From Rhodospirillaceae bacterium (GTDB lineage Bacteria; Pseudomonadota; Alphaproteobacteria; JAEULC01), in the NCBI GenBank assembly GCA_023266845.1, contig JAHFPH010000001.1, forward strand, positions 1 through 44,775: a stretch of 44,775 bases of DNA. The letters are read 5' to 3'. A program made the position numbers and the translations under genes. Below are positions 1 to 8,896 of this stretch, piece after piece. The notes below the pieces were generated by a model. It was not told where the DNA came from and made no database searches. It was given only the letters and a program-made list of their open reading frames with translations. Position 1 is the stretch's first letter, and each line of letters opens with the position of its first letter.

Positions 1-352
1 CGGCGAACGCGCCGGCAAGCCCATCGGCGCCGATGGGGAACGCGCCGTTATCCGCGCCGGGCTGGGCGGGGCGCTTCAGCGCGATCGACAGCCCGAGCGC
101 GATCAGCGCGATGCCGCCGCCGAGCCTGAGCCAGCCCTGCTGTGCCACCAGGAACGACGACACGGCGGTAAGCCCGAACGCGGCGACCGCGCCGTAAAGC
201 CCGTCGGCCGCGGCCGCGCCGAGGCCGGTGGCGAAGCCCGGCGCGAACCCGCCCGCGAGCGACCGGCGGATGCACAAAAGCCCGATCGGCCCCACGGGCG
301 CGGCGATCGCGAACCCGATCAACAGCCCGCGGAGGAAGAAGGGAGAGTCCAT
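1..352 (-). CDS. LysE family amino-acid exporter, N-terminal part (cut by window edge)
   Basis: This is an inner-membrane exporter of the LysE/RhtB superfamily, which exports amino acids and related small molecules; the substrate cannot be read here. The frame opens with MDSPFFLRGLLIGFAIAAP and continues VGPIGLLCIRRSL, the family's hallmark first helix with its Pro-Gly turn. Hydrophobic segments around residues 8-28, 40-62 and 72-92 fit the first three of six helices. The frame stays open to base 1, so about 117 of roughly 200 residues are present. The start is the ATG at 352, the first in frame before the family motif. It diverges from the restriction-modification genes that follow. The family assignment is confident; the missing C-terminus prevents finer placement. 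Confidence 0.85.
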   Translation of the reverse strand, partial: MDSPFFLRGLLIGFAIAAPVGPIGLLCIRRSLAGGFAPGFATGLGAAAADGLYGAVAAFGLTAVSSFLVAQQGWLRLGGGIALIALGLSIALKRPAQPGADNGAFPIGADGLAGAFA

Positions 353-521
353 GTGCCGTGCCTATATTCAAGCATGACCATAACCCGCCGCGCGGCCGGG
401 TGGCGGGCACGGCGACAGGCCCAAAGGCAACGCCTGGGAGCAGGGGAGAAACCTGGGGACAGAATCAAGATTTAGGTGGGACGAGGTCCGAACCTTCGAT
501 ATTTTGTGGTTTGTTCCGCCG

Positions 522-550
522 TTGACTGGAACATAAAGAGAACGTATTTT
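522..550 (+). promoter_or_regulatory. Predicted sigma-70 promoter of the restriction-modification genes
   Basis: TTGACT at 522-527 and TATTTT at 545-550 are separated by exactly 17 bases, close to the housekeeping sigma-factor consensus and unusually AT-rich for this genome. Transcription would start near 557, about 20 bases before the methyltransferase ATG at 578. Inferred from sequence only. Confidence 0.55.
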
Positions 551-577
551 CTGCATTGGCCTTGCGGGTAGTCCTCG

Positions 578-1498
578 ATGACCGAACAGTTTCAAGACCT
601 CATGTGGTCTGAACGTCACTCGCCAAGTGACAGCGCGATACCGTCCAGGCACGTCATCAAATCATTGCCTTGCGTCGTGAAATGCGAGGACAACCGCACA
701 TTCCTGCAAAAGCTTCCTAGCTCTTCGATGGCGCTGATCGTCACCTCGCCGCCATACAATATCGGCAAGGCGTACGAGAAGCGTTCTTCACTGGAAAGTT
801 ATGTCGAGCAGCAGAAGGAAGTTATCGCGGAATGCGTTCGCTTGCTTAAGGACCGCGGTTCCATTTGCTGGCAGGTCGGCAATCATGTCCAATCCGGCGA
901 GATATTTCCACTCGACACGATTCTTTATCCGATTTTCAAGTCGCACGGACTGAAACTGCGCAATCGCATCGTCTGGCATTTCGAGCATGGACTGCACTGT
1001 TCCAAGCGCCTTTCCGGCAGATACGAAACGATTCTTTGGTTCACGAAGACGGATAACTACACGTTCAATCTCGATCCGATTCGCGTTCCATCGAAGTACC
1101 CAGGCAAGAAGTATTTCAAAGGACCAAAAGCAGGCCAGCTTTCCTGCAACCCGCTTGGAAAGAATCCGGGCGATGTGTGGATTTTCCCGAACGTGAAGAA
1201 CAATCACGTCGAAAAAACGCCCCATCCCTGCCAGTTCCCGGTCGAGCTCGTCGAGAGACTCGTTCTCGCCCTAACCAAACCCGCGGAGAATGTCCTCGAT
1301 CCATATATGGGTGTCGGCTCGACGGTGATAGGCGCATTGAAGCACGGGCGGGGCGGATATGGCTGCGATATCGAATCAAAATACGTTCAGATTGCGAATG
1401 ACCGCGTGAAGAAGCTTCGTGCAGGCACTCTGCGCACGCGGCCTTTGGACAAGCCGGTCTATGACCCGTCGCTTCCCAACGGCGGGCATCGGCGATGA
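578..1498 (+). CDS. Type II DNA methyltransferase, beta class (probable N4-cytosine)
   Basis: This is a 306-residue site-specific DNA methyltransferase that should protect host DNA from the endonuclease encoded next to it. The catalytic motif IV, TSPPYN, is at residues 56-61. The AdoMet-binding motif I, DPYMGVGST, comes late, at 241-249. This IV-before-I order defines the beta class. An SPPY core is typical of N4-cytosine enzymes, which suits a BglII/BstYI system, whose known partner methylases modify cytosine N4. An N6-adenine product cannot be excluded. The gene overlaps the nuclease gene by four bases (ATGA), implying translational coupling. GC content is visibly lower than in flanking genes, a sign of transfer. 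No controller-protein gene is seen. The family is certain; the target base is inferred. Confidence 0.93.
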   Translation: MTEQFQDLMWSERHSPSDSAIPSRHVIKSLPCVVKCEDNRTFLQKLPSSSMALIVTSPPYNIGKAYEKRSSLESYVEQQKEVIAECVRLLKDRGSICWQVGNHVQSGEIFPLDTILYPIFKSHGLKLRNRIVWHFEHGLHCSKRLSGRYETILWFTKTDNYTFNLDPIRVPSKYPGKKYFKGPKAGQLSCNPLGKNPGDVWIFPNVKNNHVEKTPHPCQFPVELVERLVLALTKPAENVLDPYMGVGSTVIGALKHGRGGYGCDIESKYVQIANDRVKKLRAGTLRTRPLDKPVYDPSLPNGGHRR

Positions 1499-2106
1499 GG
1501 ATTGTCGAGGTTTATTCCCACCAGCATGCGTTGGAATATCTGAAGGTCCATAAGCGACGGCTCTGGAATGAAATCAATTCTGCAATCAAGGCCGTCGACG
1601 CGCATACATGCAAGACTAAGAAATCGAAAGAAAAAACAAAGCTCGGTCGGATTCTGTACTCTCCCATCGAAATGAACAAGAAGATGGCGATTGAGTTCAG
1701 CCGCCGTGATTGGTCAATGCGAAAGGTAAACTATTGGGTTACCTCGGATGCCGGCGTTATCCGCGAGACAATGAAATTGGAGCCAGAAAGACAAAAGAGA
1801 GTGATTGCGATGAGGGGCCACGTCCCTATTAAATCATCCAATCAAACCGATTTCGTGAAGGACAAGGTTGCTGTTGAAGTCCAGTTTGGGAAATACGCGT
1901 TCGTCGCGTTCGATTTGTTCGTCAAGCACATGGCATTCTATGTCAGCGACGTGATCGACATTGGAATCGAAATTCTTCCGGTAAAGGAGCTTTCAGAGGA
2001 AATGTCGTCCGGCGTCGCATATTATGAACGCGAGTTGTACAACCTTGTTCGCCAGGGACGCGGTATTCCCGCCGTTCCATTGGTATTGATCGGCGTTGCG
2101 CCATAG
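1495..2106 (+). CDS. BglII/BstYI family type II restriction endonuclease
   Basis: This 203-residue protein is a likely type II endonuclease of the BglII/BstYI family, which cuts AGATCT or RGATCY in unmodified DNA. The segment KDKVAVEVQFGKYAFVAFDL (122 onward) matches the family core. D119, E128 and Q130 have the same spacing as D84, E93 and Q95, the metal-binding active site of BglII (a PD-(D/E)xQ variant). The N-terminal half is basic and helical, as expected for DNA binding. The start codon lies inside the methyltransferase stop (ATGA overlap). Length is close to the roughly 200-220 residues of characterised members. Lower GC than neighbours supports acquisition together with the methylase. 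The recognition sequence is an inference from family membership. Confidence 0.88.
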   Translation: MRIVEVYSHQHALEYLKVHKRRLWNEINSAIKAVDAHTCKTKKSKEKTKLGRILYSPIEMNKKMAIEFSRRDWSMRKVNYWVTSDAGVIRETMKLEPERQKRVIAMRGHVPIKSSNQTDFVKDKVAVEVQFGKYAFVAFDLFVKHMAFYVSDVIDIGIEILPVKELSEEMSSGVAYYERELYNLVRQGRGIPAVPLVLIGVAP

Positions 2107-2245
2107 TCGCTCATTTGTGTGCGGCTATTGGGTGTAAAAAGTGCATCCAGGCTGCTACCCCTGACTTCCTTCCCCTCCCTCCCCATATGACTGACATGCT
2201 CGGCTATCGTATCCTGCCGCGATGAAACTCACGGAACCCCTCCCC

Positions 2246-2273
2246 TTATTCCCCTCCCTCAAGGGGAGGGGAG
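2246..2273. repeat. C/G-rich intergenic palindrome, copy 1
   Basis: Arms of CCCCTCCC and GGGGAGGGG flank a short centre. A second copy lies at 4251-4276, also just before a start codon. Both sit 10-20 bases upstream of an ATG, so the right arm may double as a purine-rich ribosome-binding region. Confidence 0.6.
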
Positions 2274-2289
2274 ACGGAATGAGAGCCGC

Positions 2290-4188
2290 ATGAGTCCCCC
2301 GCATCCCCTGTCGCCCTCCGGTCCGGCCGGCGCGCCGCAGCGCCAGGCGTTCCAGTTGGGCGCGATCAAGACGCTGCTGCCGCATCTGTGGCCCGCGAGC
2401 GAGCCGGCGTTGCGCCTGCGCGTGGTGCTGGCGCTGGCCTGCCTGGTCATAGCCAAGCTCGCCAATGTGTGGGTGCCGATCTTCTACAAGCACGCGATCG
2501 ACGCCTTAAGCCCCACCCATCAAACCACTGCCGCCGCGGCGGTACTCGCCCTGCCCGTGGGCATGATCCTGGCCTATGGCGCGGCGCGCGTGCTGTCGCA
2601 GATGTTCGCCGAGTTGCGCGACTTCGTGTTCGCCCGCGTGCAGGCGCGCGCCATCCGCACCGTGGCCCTGGGGGTGTTCCGGCATCTGCACGAATTGAGC
2701 CTGCGCTTCCATCTGGAGCGCCACACCGGCGGCCTGTCGCGCGCGATCGAGCGCGGCGCCACGGGCATCGAGAATTTGCTCAGCTTCACGCTGTTCAACA
2801 TCGCGCCCACGCTGTTCGAGATTCTGCTGGTGTGCGGCGTGCTGTGGGGGCTTTACGACATCAGCTTCGCCGCCGTCACCTTCGTCACCATCGCGGGCTA
2901 CATCGCCTATACGCTGGGCGTCACCGAATGGCGCATCAAGTTCCGCCGCGCCATGAACGAAAGCGACATGGACGCCAACACCAAGGCGATCGACAGCCTG
3001 CTCAACTACGAAACGGTCAAGTATTTCGGCAACGAAGACCACGAGGCGCGGCGCTACGACAAGGCGCTGATCCGCTACGAGGCCGCGTCGATCAAAAGCC
3101 ACACCACCCTGTCGCTGCTGAACATCGGCCAGGGCGCCATCATCGCGCTCGGCGTGACGGTCATCATGCTGATGGCGGGCCAGGGGGTGGTGGCCGGCCG
3201 GCTGACGCCGGGCGATTTCGTGCTGGTGAACACCTATTTGATCCAGCTCTACATGCCGCTCAATTTCCTGGGCTTCGTGTACCGCGAGATCAAGCAGTCG
3301 CTGATCGACATGGAGGCGATGTTCAAGCTCTTGGACGTGCCGGCCGAGGTCGCCGACCGGCCGGGCGCGCCGGGCTTGCAGGTGGCGGGCGGGGCGGTCG
3401 AGTTCCGCAACGTCTCGTTCCGCTACGACCAGCGCCGGCCGATCCTGAAGGACGTGTCGTTCGCCGTGCCGCCGGGCAAAAGCGTGGCGCTGGTGGGCGC
3501 GTCGGGCGGCGGCAAGTCGACCGTCGCGCGGCTTCTGTTTCGCTTCTACGACGTGGCGGAGGGCGCGATCCTGATCGACGGGCAAGACATCAGGGAAGTC
3601 ACCCAGGCGAGCCTGCGCGCCTTGATCGGCGTGGTGCCGCAGGACACGGTGCTGTTCAACGACTCGATCTATTACAACATCGCCTATGGCAAGCCCGACG
3701 CGTCGCGCGCGGAGGTCGAGGCCGCGGCCCGGCACGCGCATATCGACGCCTTCGTGCAGGGCCTGCCCGACGGCTACAAAACCCAGGTCGGCGAGCGCGG
3801 CTTGAAGCTGTCGGGCGGCGAGAAGCAGCGCGTGGCGATCGCACGCACGATCCTCAAGTCGCCGCGCATCCTGTTGTTCGACGAGGCGACCTCGGCGCTC
3901 GACTCGGGCACCGAAAAGGAAATCCAGGCGAATTTGCAGGAAATTTCCGCCGACCGCACCACGCTGGTGATCGCGCATCGGCTTTCCACCATCGTCGACG
4001 CCGACGAGATACTGGTGCTGGAGCAGGGCGAGGTCGTGGAGCGCGGGCGGCACCACGATCTGCTGCGCCGGGGCGGCAAATATGCCGGAATGTGGAAAAA
4101 GCAGCAGGACGCGGCGGCGCGCGGGGAACTGGTGCGCGACGAGCCCGTGCCCGCGCCCGAGCCCGCGCCGGTCAAGGCGGCGGAGTAG
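2290..4188 (+). CDS. Atm1/HMT1-like ABC exporter (fused permease-ATPase)
   Basis: This is a 632-residue half-transporter with six membrane helices followed by one ATPase domain; it works as a homodimer in the inner membrane. Its closest known relatives are the Atm1/Hmt1 group (ABCB7-like), which export glutathione-linked compounds in iron-sulfur and heavy-metal homeostasis. The transmembrane part spans about residues 30-330. The ATPase has Walker A GASGGGKST, signature LSGGEKQR, Walker B ILLFDEATSALDS and H-loop IAHRLST, all intact. NYETVKYFGNE in the intracellular loop is typical of Atm1 proteins. The Pro/Ala-rich C-terminus is unremarkable. A C/G palindrome lies just upstream. The subfamily is likely; the substrate is inferred. 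Confidence 0.92.
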   Translation: MSPPHPLSPSGPAGAPQRQAFQLGAIKTLLPHLWPASEPALRLRVVLALACLVIAKLANVWVPIFYKHAIDALSPTHQTTAAAAVLALPVGMILAYGAARVLSQMFAELRDFVFARVQARAIRTVALGVFRHLHELSLRFHLERHTGGLSRAIERGATGIENLLSFTLFNIAPTLFEILLVCGVLWGLYDISFAAVTFVTIAGYIAYTLGVTEWRIKFRRAMNESDMDANTKAIDSLLNYETVKYFGNEDHEARRYDKALIRYEAASIKSHTTLSLLNIGQGAIIALGVTVIMLMAGQGVVAGRLTPGDFVLVNTYLIQLYMPLNFLGFVYREIKQSLIDMEAMFKLLDVPAEVADRPGAPGLQVAGGAVEFRNVSFRYDQRRPILKDVSFAVPPGKSVALVGASGGGKSTVARLLFRFYDVAEGAILIDGQDIREVTQASLRALIGVVPQDTVLFNDSIYYNIAYGKPDASRAEVEAAARHAHIDAFVQGLPDGYKTQVGERGLKLSGGEKQRVAIARTILKSPRILLFDEATSALDSGTEKEIQANLQEISADRTTLVIAHRLSTIVDADEILVLEQGEVVERGRHHDLLRRGGKYAGMWKKQQDAAARGELVRDEPVPAPEPAPVKAAE

Positions 4189-4250
4189 GAAGCCGGTCGC
4201 GTTGCGAGCGTCGGCGTTGGGGGAAGCGTGAAAGCCTGTCCTATTCAGAG

Positions 4251-4276
4251 TCCCCCCTCCCTCGAGGGGAGGGGGG
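4251..4276. repeat. C/G-rich intergenic palindrome, copy 2
   Basis: The same motif as at 2246-2273, here nearly perfect around a central CTCGAG. The right arm GGGGAGGGGGG ends seven bases before the meaB ATG and includes the likely ribosome-binding purines. Confidence 0.6.
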
Positions 4277-4282
4277 ACACAG

Positions 4283-5287
4283 ATGCAGACTGACGGCGCA
4301 AAGGCCCTGCTCGCGGGCGAGCTTGCGGGTCGGATCGCCTCCGGCGATCGGCGCGCGCTGGCGCGGGCCATCACGCTGGTGGAATCGACGCGCGCGGAGG
4401 ACCGCGAGAAGGCCGACGCGCTGCTGGCCACGATTCTGCTTAAGACCGGCAAATCGATCCGCATCGGCATTTCCGGCGCGCCCGGCGTCGGCAAGTCCAG
4501 CTTCATCGAGGCATTCGGGCTCCACGCGATCTCTAAAGGTCATCGCGTGGCGGTCCTGGCGGTCGATCCGTCCTCGCGCAGGGGCGGGGGATCCATCCTC
4601 GGCGATAAAACGCGCATGGCCGAGCTGTCGAAGCACGGCGGGGCCTTCGTGCGGCCCTCGCCCTCGGGCGGCACGCTGGGCGGCGTGGCGCGGCGCACGG
4701 CCGAGGCGATCCTGGTCTGCGAGGCGGCGGGCTTCGATACGGTGATGGTGGAAACCGTGGGCGTCGGCCAGTCGGAAACCGCGGTCGCCGACATGACCGA
4801 CCTGTTCCTGCTGCTGCTGGCGCCGGGCGCGGGCGACGAGTTGCAGGGCATCAAGCGCGGCGTGGTCGAGCTCGCCGACCTGATCGCGGTCAACAAGGCC
4901 GACGGCGCCACGATCGAGGCGGCCGGCCGCACCGCCGCCGATTACGCCAATGCCGCGCGCCTGCTGCGCCCGCCCACCCCGTGGTGGCAGCCGCGCGTGC
5001 TGACCTGCTCGGCCATCACCGGCGCGGGCGTGGCCGAGATCTGGCGGGCGGTGGAGGAGTTCAGGAAAGCCGGCGGCGTCCAATCGGGCATCAAAAAGCG
5101 GCGTTCCGCCCAGGCCAAGGCGCGGTTGTGGACCGAGATTTCCGACGCGCTGATGGCGTCGTTCAAATCCGACCGCGCGGCGGCCAAGCTGATCCCCGCG
5201 CTCGAGGCGAAAATCGATTCCGGCGCGATCACGCCCGGCGCCGCCGCGCGCGAATTGCTCGCCGCTTTTCGCGGCAGGAAACCCTAG
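4283..5287 (+). CDS. meaB: Methylmalonyl-CoA mutase-associated GTPase MeaB
   Basis: MeaB is a G3E-family P-loop GTPase that gates cobalamin loading of methylmalonyl-CoA mutase and protects the enzyme from inactivation. The 334-residue length is normal. The P-loop GAPGVGKSS is at about 65-73, followed by AVDPSS, then ILGDKTRM and the conserved GGTLGGVARRT stretch. VETVGVGQSE supplies the switch region and NKADG the guanine-specificity motif. The mutase gene is not in this window. The cobalt-insertion genes cobS/cobT lie 2-5 kb downstream, so two steps of B12 metabolism are neighbours but not in one operon. The start at 4283 follows a strong purine run. The gene was formerly labelled argK in some genomes. 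Confidence 0.95.
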   Translation: MQTDGAKALLAGELAGRIASGDRRALARAITLVESTRAEDREKADALLATILLKTGKSIRIGISGAPGVGKSSFIEAFGLHAISKGHRVAVLAVDPSSRRGGGSILGDKTRMAELSKHGGAFVRPSPSGGTLGGVARRTAEAILVCEAAGFDTVMVETVGVGQSETAVADMTDLFLLLLAPGAGDELQGIKRGVVELADLIAVNKADGATIEAAGRTAADYANAARLLRPPTPWWQPRVLTCSAITGAGVAEIWRAVEEFRKAGGVQSGIKKRRSAQAKARLWTEISDALMASFKSDRAAAKLIPALEAKIDSGAITPGAAARELLAAFRGRKP

Positions 5288-5296
5288 CCTAAAGGC

Positions 5297-5656
5297 TCAG
5301 TGCCAGCCGCCGGGCGTCCAGTGCCAGCCATCGGGATAGCTCGCCCAGTGACCCGGCACCCAGATCGCCTCGTGGCGCGGGCGCTCCACGTAATGCCCGG
5401 CGATCCACACCCAGCCGCGCCCGTCCCAATGCCAGTGGCCGGGGTCCCAGACCAGCACCTCGCGCCGGTGATAGGGCGGCGGCGGAATGTATTCGTAGCG
5501 CGTGCGCGGCGGCTCGGCCGGCACGATGATGATGCCGATGCCCTGCGCATGGGCCATGGGCGCGATCGCGGCAACGCCGCCGGCCAGCGCGAGAGCGGAC
5601 AATCCCGATTGCAGCAGGAAACGGCGCGAGACGATGGACATAGGGCCATGCTCCAT
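5297..5656 (-). CDS. Secreted YXWGXW/W-P-G-H-W repeat protein
   Basis: This is a small exported protein of unknown function, 119 residues from the first ATG. A twin-arginine-like leader (SRRFLLQSGLSALALAGG) precedes a probable cleavage after AHA. The mature part is rich in Trp, Pro, Gly and His. It contains recurring W-x-PGHW units (VWDPGHWHW, WIAGHYVE, WVPGHWASY, WTPGGWH), the pattern of the YXWGXW family often seen in proteobacterial envelope proteins. Two starts are plausible: ATG at 5656 (GGGGA five bases upstream) and ATG at 5641 (GGAG nine bases upstream, giving MSIVSRRF). It converges on meaB with only nine bases between stops. Confidence 0.8.
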   Translation of the reverse strand: MEHGPMSIVSRRFLLQSGLSALALAGGVAAIAPMAHAQGIGIIIVPAEPPRTRYEYIPPPPYHRREVLVWDPGHWHWDGRGWVWIAGHYVERPRHEAIWVPGHWASYPDGWHWTPGGWH

Positions 5657-5832
5657 GCAAATCCCCGATATATTTCCCGCTTGATGCTAGGCACCCTGCC
5701 CGGCCTCCCGTCAAGCCTTGGCGTGCGCTTGACGGGCCGCGCTTGACGTAAATGGGCGATTGGCCTAAAAGCCCGCGTTCAGGCGCCGGGTTGAAGCCCC
5801 GCGTTTTCAAGCAAATCCAAGGATTTAGCGTC

Positions 5833-6138
5833 ATGACGCGTCACTGTTTCGTCACCGGCAAGGGCCCGATGAGCGGCAACAATGTCAGCCATTCCAAGCG
5901 CCGCACGCGCCGCCGGTTCCTGCCCAATCTGCAGCACACCAGCATGGTCAGCGACGCGCTGGGCTTTCCGGTGCAGTTGCGCCTGACCACGCGCGGCATC
6001 CGCACGGTCGAGGCCAATGGCGGCATCGACGCCTGGCTCATGGCGACGCCCACCCGCAAGCTGACGGTCGAGGCGCGGCAGCTCAAGCGCCGCATCGCCA
6101 AGGCGGCCAAAATCCGCGCGGCCGCCTCGGTAAGCTGA
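5833..6138 (+). CDS. rpmB: 50S ribosomal protein L28
   Basis: L28 is a small basic protein of the large ribosomal subunit. The 101-residue product begins [20 protein letters not shown] and continues with [10 protein letters not shown], the family signature. The start is placed at 5833 because L28 proteins begin just before the Cys-x-x-TGK motif; an upstream in-frame ATG at 5752 would add 27 unrelated residues. The C-terminal half is Lys/Arg/Ala rich. A BIME-like repeat lies in the 3' region. The gene is single and not in an obvious operon, as is common for rpmB in alphaproteobacteria. Confidence 0.95.
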   Translation: MTRHCFVTGKGPMSGNNVSHSKRRTRRRFLPNLQHTSMVSDALGFPVQLRLTTRGIRTVEANGGIDAWLMATPTRKLTVEARQLKRRIAKAAKIRAAASVS

Positions 6139-6153
6139 AGCTCCTTCTTCGCC

Positions 6154-6277
6154 CGTTATGGCCGGCCTCCGTGCCGGCCATCCACGTCGTCAAGTCGCCG
6201 AGATCCGCGAAGTTCAAGCGCCATCCATTCAGCTTTGGCCGACCGACGTGGATGACCGGGACAAGCCCGGTCATGAC
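6154..6277. repeat. BIME-like paired inverted repeat, copy 1
   Basis: The left unit GTTATGGCCGG..CCGGCCATCCACG and the right unit CGTGGATGACCGGG..CCCGGTCATGAC are reverse complements of each other and each is itself a hairpin. The element lies between rpmB and upp. Related copies are at 11085-11189, 18221-18328 and 20228-20334. Confidence 0.75.
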
Positions 6278-6357
6278 GATCGAATACTTGGGCAAGGCAC
6301 CTTTTTCGTCACCGCCACAACGGCTAAGCTTCGCCCGGCATCCGGGGGAGCCAGGCG

Positions 6358-7008
6358 ATGCAGGCGCACAAGGATCATCCGAATCTTTTCGTGCTCGACC
6401 ATCCGCTGATCCAGCACAAGCTGACGATCATGCGCGACAAGACCACCTCGACCGGCGAGTTCCGCCGGCTGTTGAAGGAAATCGCGCTGCTGATGGGTTA
6501 CGAGGTCACGCGCGACCTGCCTAGGACCACCAAGCGCATCGAAACGCCGCTGGCGGCGATGGACGCGCCGGTGATGGCCGGCAAGAAGGTCGCCGTGGTG
6601 CCGATCCTGCGCGCAGGCCTGGTGATGGCCGAGGCGCTCAACGAGCTGATGCCCTCGGCGCGCGAAGGGCATATCGGGCTCTACCGCGACCACGAGACGA
6701 AAAAGCCCGTCGAGTATCTGGTCAAGCTGCCGGCGGCTGATGGGCGCATCTTCATCCTGGTCGACCCGATGCTCGCCACCGGCAACTCGGCGGTGCACGC
6801 GGCCGACGTGGTGAACCGCCACGGCGTGCCGGACGAGCGCATCCGCCTGATGGCGCTGGTCTCGGCGCCCGAGGGCGTCAAGACCTTCCACAAGGCGCAT
6901 CCCAAGGTGAAAGTGTTCACCGCCGCGCTCGACAGCCACCTCAATTCGAACGCCTATATCGTGCCCGGCCTGGGCGACGCCGGCGACCGGCTGTTCGGAA
7001 CGAAATGA
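6358..7008 (+). CDS. upp: Uracil phosphoribosyltransferase
   Basis: This enzyme converts uracil and PRPP to UMP in pyrimidine salvage, in the cytoplasm. The 216-residue protein has the N-terminal family pattern [19 protein letters not shown], the loop [13 protein letters not shown] and the PRPP-binding motif [11 protein letters not shown]. The C-terminal [17 protein letters not shown] forms the uracil pocket. The start at 6358 has GGGGGAG upstream. It ends three bases from the convergent cobT stop. With the nucleoside importer and phosphorylase at 30-35 kb the cell appears equipped for base and nucleoside salvage, though the loci are far apart. Confidence 0.96.
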   Translation: MQAHKDHPNLFVLDHPLIQHKLTIMRDKTTSTGEFRRLLKEIALLMGYEVTRDLPRTTKRIETPLAAMDAPVMAGKKVAVVPILRAGLVMAEALNELMPSAREGHIGLYRDHETKKPVEYLVKLPAADGRIFILVDPMLATGNSAVHAADVVNRHGVPDERIRLMALVSAPEGVKTFHKAHPKVKVFTAALDSHLNSNAYIVPGLGDAGDRLFGTK

Positions 7009-7011
7009 GAA

Positions 7012-8892
7012 TCAGTGCGCCTTGCGCTTTTTCGGGCGGCCGACGGGTGCTGTCTCTTTCGGCTCCTCGTCGAACATCTCGGCCAGCTTGTCCATCATCG
7101 CGCCGCCCAGCTGTTCGGCGTCGACGATGGTCACCGCCTTGCGGTAATAGCGCGTGACGTCGTGGCCGATGCCGATGGCGATCAGCTCGACCGGCGAGCG
7201 CTGCTCGATGTAATGGATCACGTCGCGCAAATGGCGCTCCAGATAGTTGCCCGGATTGACCGACAGGGTCGAGTCGTCGACCGGCGCGCCGTCCGAGATC
7301 ACCATCAGGATGCGGCGCTCCTCGGTGCGCGCCAACAGGCGGTCATGCGCCCATAGCAGCGCCTCGCCGTCGATGTTCTCTTTCAGGATTCCTTCGCGCA
7401 GCATCAGGCCGAGCGACTTGCGCGCGCGCCGCCAGGGCGAATCGGCTGGTTTGTAGACGATATGGCGCAGATCGTTGAGCCGTCCCGGATTGGGCGGCTT
7501 GCCGGCGGCGATCCATTTCTCGCGGCTTTGCCCGCCCTTCCACATGCGGGTGGTGAAGCCGAGAATCTCGACCTTCACGCCGCAGCGCTCCAGCGTGCGC
7601 GCCAGTATGTCGGCCGACATCGCGGCGATGGTGATCGGCCGGCCCCGCATGGATCCCGAGTTATCGATCAGCAGCGTCACCACCGTGTCGCGGAACTCGG
7701 TGTCGCGCTCGCGCTTGAAGGACAAGGGCGTGGTGGGGTTGACCACGACGCGCGACAGCCGCGCCGTGTCCAGAATGCCCTCTTCCAGGTTGAACTCCCA
7801 GGCGCGGTTCTGCTTGGCGAGCAGGCGGCGCTGCAGGCGGTTGGCCAGGCGCGCGACCACGGCCTGGAGGTGCGACAATTGCTGGTCCAGCATCTGGCGC
7901 AGTCGGTCGAGCTCTTCCGCGTCGCACAGGGCCGCGGCCTGCACCACCTCGTCGTACTGCACGGTGTAGGCCTGGTATTGCGGAATATCGGGATCGTTGC
8001 GGCCGCGCAGATCGGGGCGCAGGCGGTTGCCGGGCGTCGCGGTGTCGCTGTCGCCGCCGCCCGGCATCATCTCGTCGTCGCTGGCCTCGGCCGGGCGTTC
8101 GGCGCCGTCCTCCGACGCGTCGCCCGTGGGCTCGCCCTCGGCCAGCTGATAGGCGCCGGCCTCGGTGTCCTCGCCGCCGCGCGACTGCTTGTCGCTGTCC
8201 GCCTGCTCGTCCTGCTGGCCGGCCTGGTCCTGGTCGGGATCGCCTTCGTTTGCCGTTTCGTCGGCGCTTTCCAGCTCCAGATCCTCGATCAGCTTGCGCG
8301 CGGCGCGGGCATAGGCCTCCTGGTCGTTGACCGAGCGCGCCAGCGCCGCCAAATCCTCGGTCAGCTTCTCGCCGATCACCTGGCGCCACAGCTCGACGAC
8401 CTTGCGCGCCGAGGCCGGCGGCAGGTCGCCGGTCAGCTTCTCGCGCGTCAGCAGGCGAACGACCTCGGCGAGCGTCGATTCGTCGCGCTCGGCCACGCGT
8501 TCGTAGCCCTGGCGGTGATAGCGTTCCTCGAGCGCGGCGGCGAGGTTGCCGGCCACGCCCGGCATGCGTTTTGATCCCAAAGCTTCCACCCGCGCCTGCT
8601 CGACCGCGTCGTACACCGCGCGCGCCACCTCGCCCGCGGGCATGCGGCGCGCGTGCTTCCTGGTGTCGGTATGACGCAGCTTGAGCGCGATCGCGTCGGC
8701 CTCGCCGCGCACCTGGTTGCGCTCGCTCTCCGGCAGCTGGCGCGAGGGCAGGGGAAGCCGCGCCTGGTTGCCGGCCAGCAGCGCCTGGTCGGCGGCGTAG
8801 GCGACCTCGATATCCGCGCGGTGCGCGATGGCGCGCAGCGCCGCCGCGTTGGCGCGCTTGAATACCTCGAGCGGCGTTTCGGCCGCGGCCAT
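7012..8892 (-). CDS. cobT: Cobaltochelatase subunit CobT
   Basis: CobT is the VWA-containing subunit of the aerobic ATP-dependent cobaltochelatase (CobNST), which inserts cobalt into hydrogenobyrinic acid a,c-diamide during B12 synthesis. The 626-residue protein has an N-terminal helical domain, a highly acidic low-complexity linker (about 215-300, rich in Glu, Asp and Gln) and a C-terminal von Willebrand A domain with the metal-binding motif DNSGSM at 410-415. The tail is Lys/Arg rich. It lies four bases after the cobS stop, so the two are co-transcribed. The large subunit cobN is not in this window. No cobalamin riboswitch was recognised upstream of cobS. Confidence 0.95.
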   Translation of the reverse strand: MAAAETPLEVFKRANAAALRAIAHRADIEVAYAADQALLAGNQARLPLPSRQLPESERNQVRGEADAIALKLRHTDTRKHARRMPAGEVARAVYDAVEQARVEALGSKRMPGVAGNLAAALEERYHRQGYERVAERDESTLAEVVRLLTREKLTGDLPPASARKVVELWRQVIGEKLTEDLAALARSVNDQEAYARAARKLIEDLELESADETANEGDPDQDQAGQQDEQADSDKQSRGGEDTEAGAYQLAEGEPTGDASEDGAERPAEASDDEMMPGGGDSDTATPGNRLRPDLRGRNDPDIPQYQAYTVQYDEVVQAAALCDAEELDRLRQMLDQQLSHLQAVVARLANRLQRRLLAKQNRAWEFNLEEGILDTARLSRVVVNPTTPLSFKRERDTEFRDTVVTLLIDNSGSMRGRPITIAAMSADILARTLERCGVKVEILGFTTRMWKGGQSREKWIAAGKPPNPGRLNDLRHIVYKPADSPWRRARKSLGLMLREGILKENIDGEALLWAHDRLLARTEERRILMVISDGAPVDDSTLSVNPGNYLERHLRDVIHYIEQRSPVELIAIGIGHDVTRYYRKAVTIVDAEQLGGAMMDKLAEMFDEEPKETAPVGRPKKRKAH

Positions 8893-8896
8893 CGGC

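Noticed and set aside
2506-4506. Long open frame antisense to the Atm1-like transporter
   Set aside because: High-GC shadow frame: composition is His/Arg/Ala/Gly rich without any domain, while the plus strand encodes a complete ABC protein with intact motifs.
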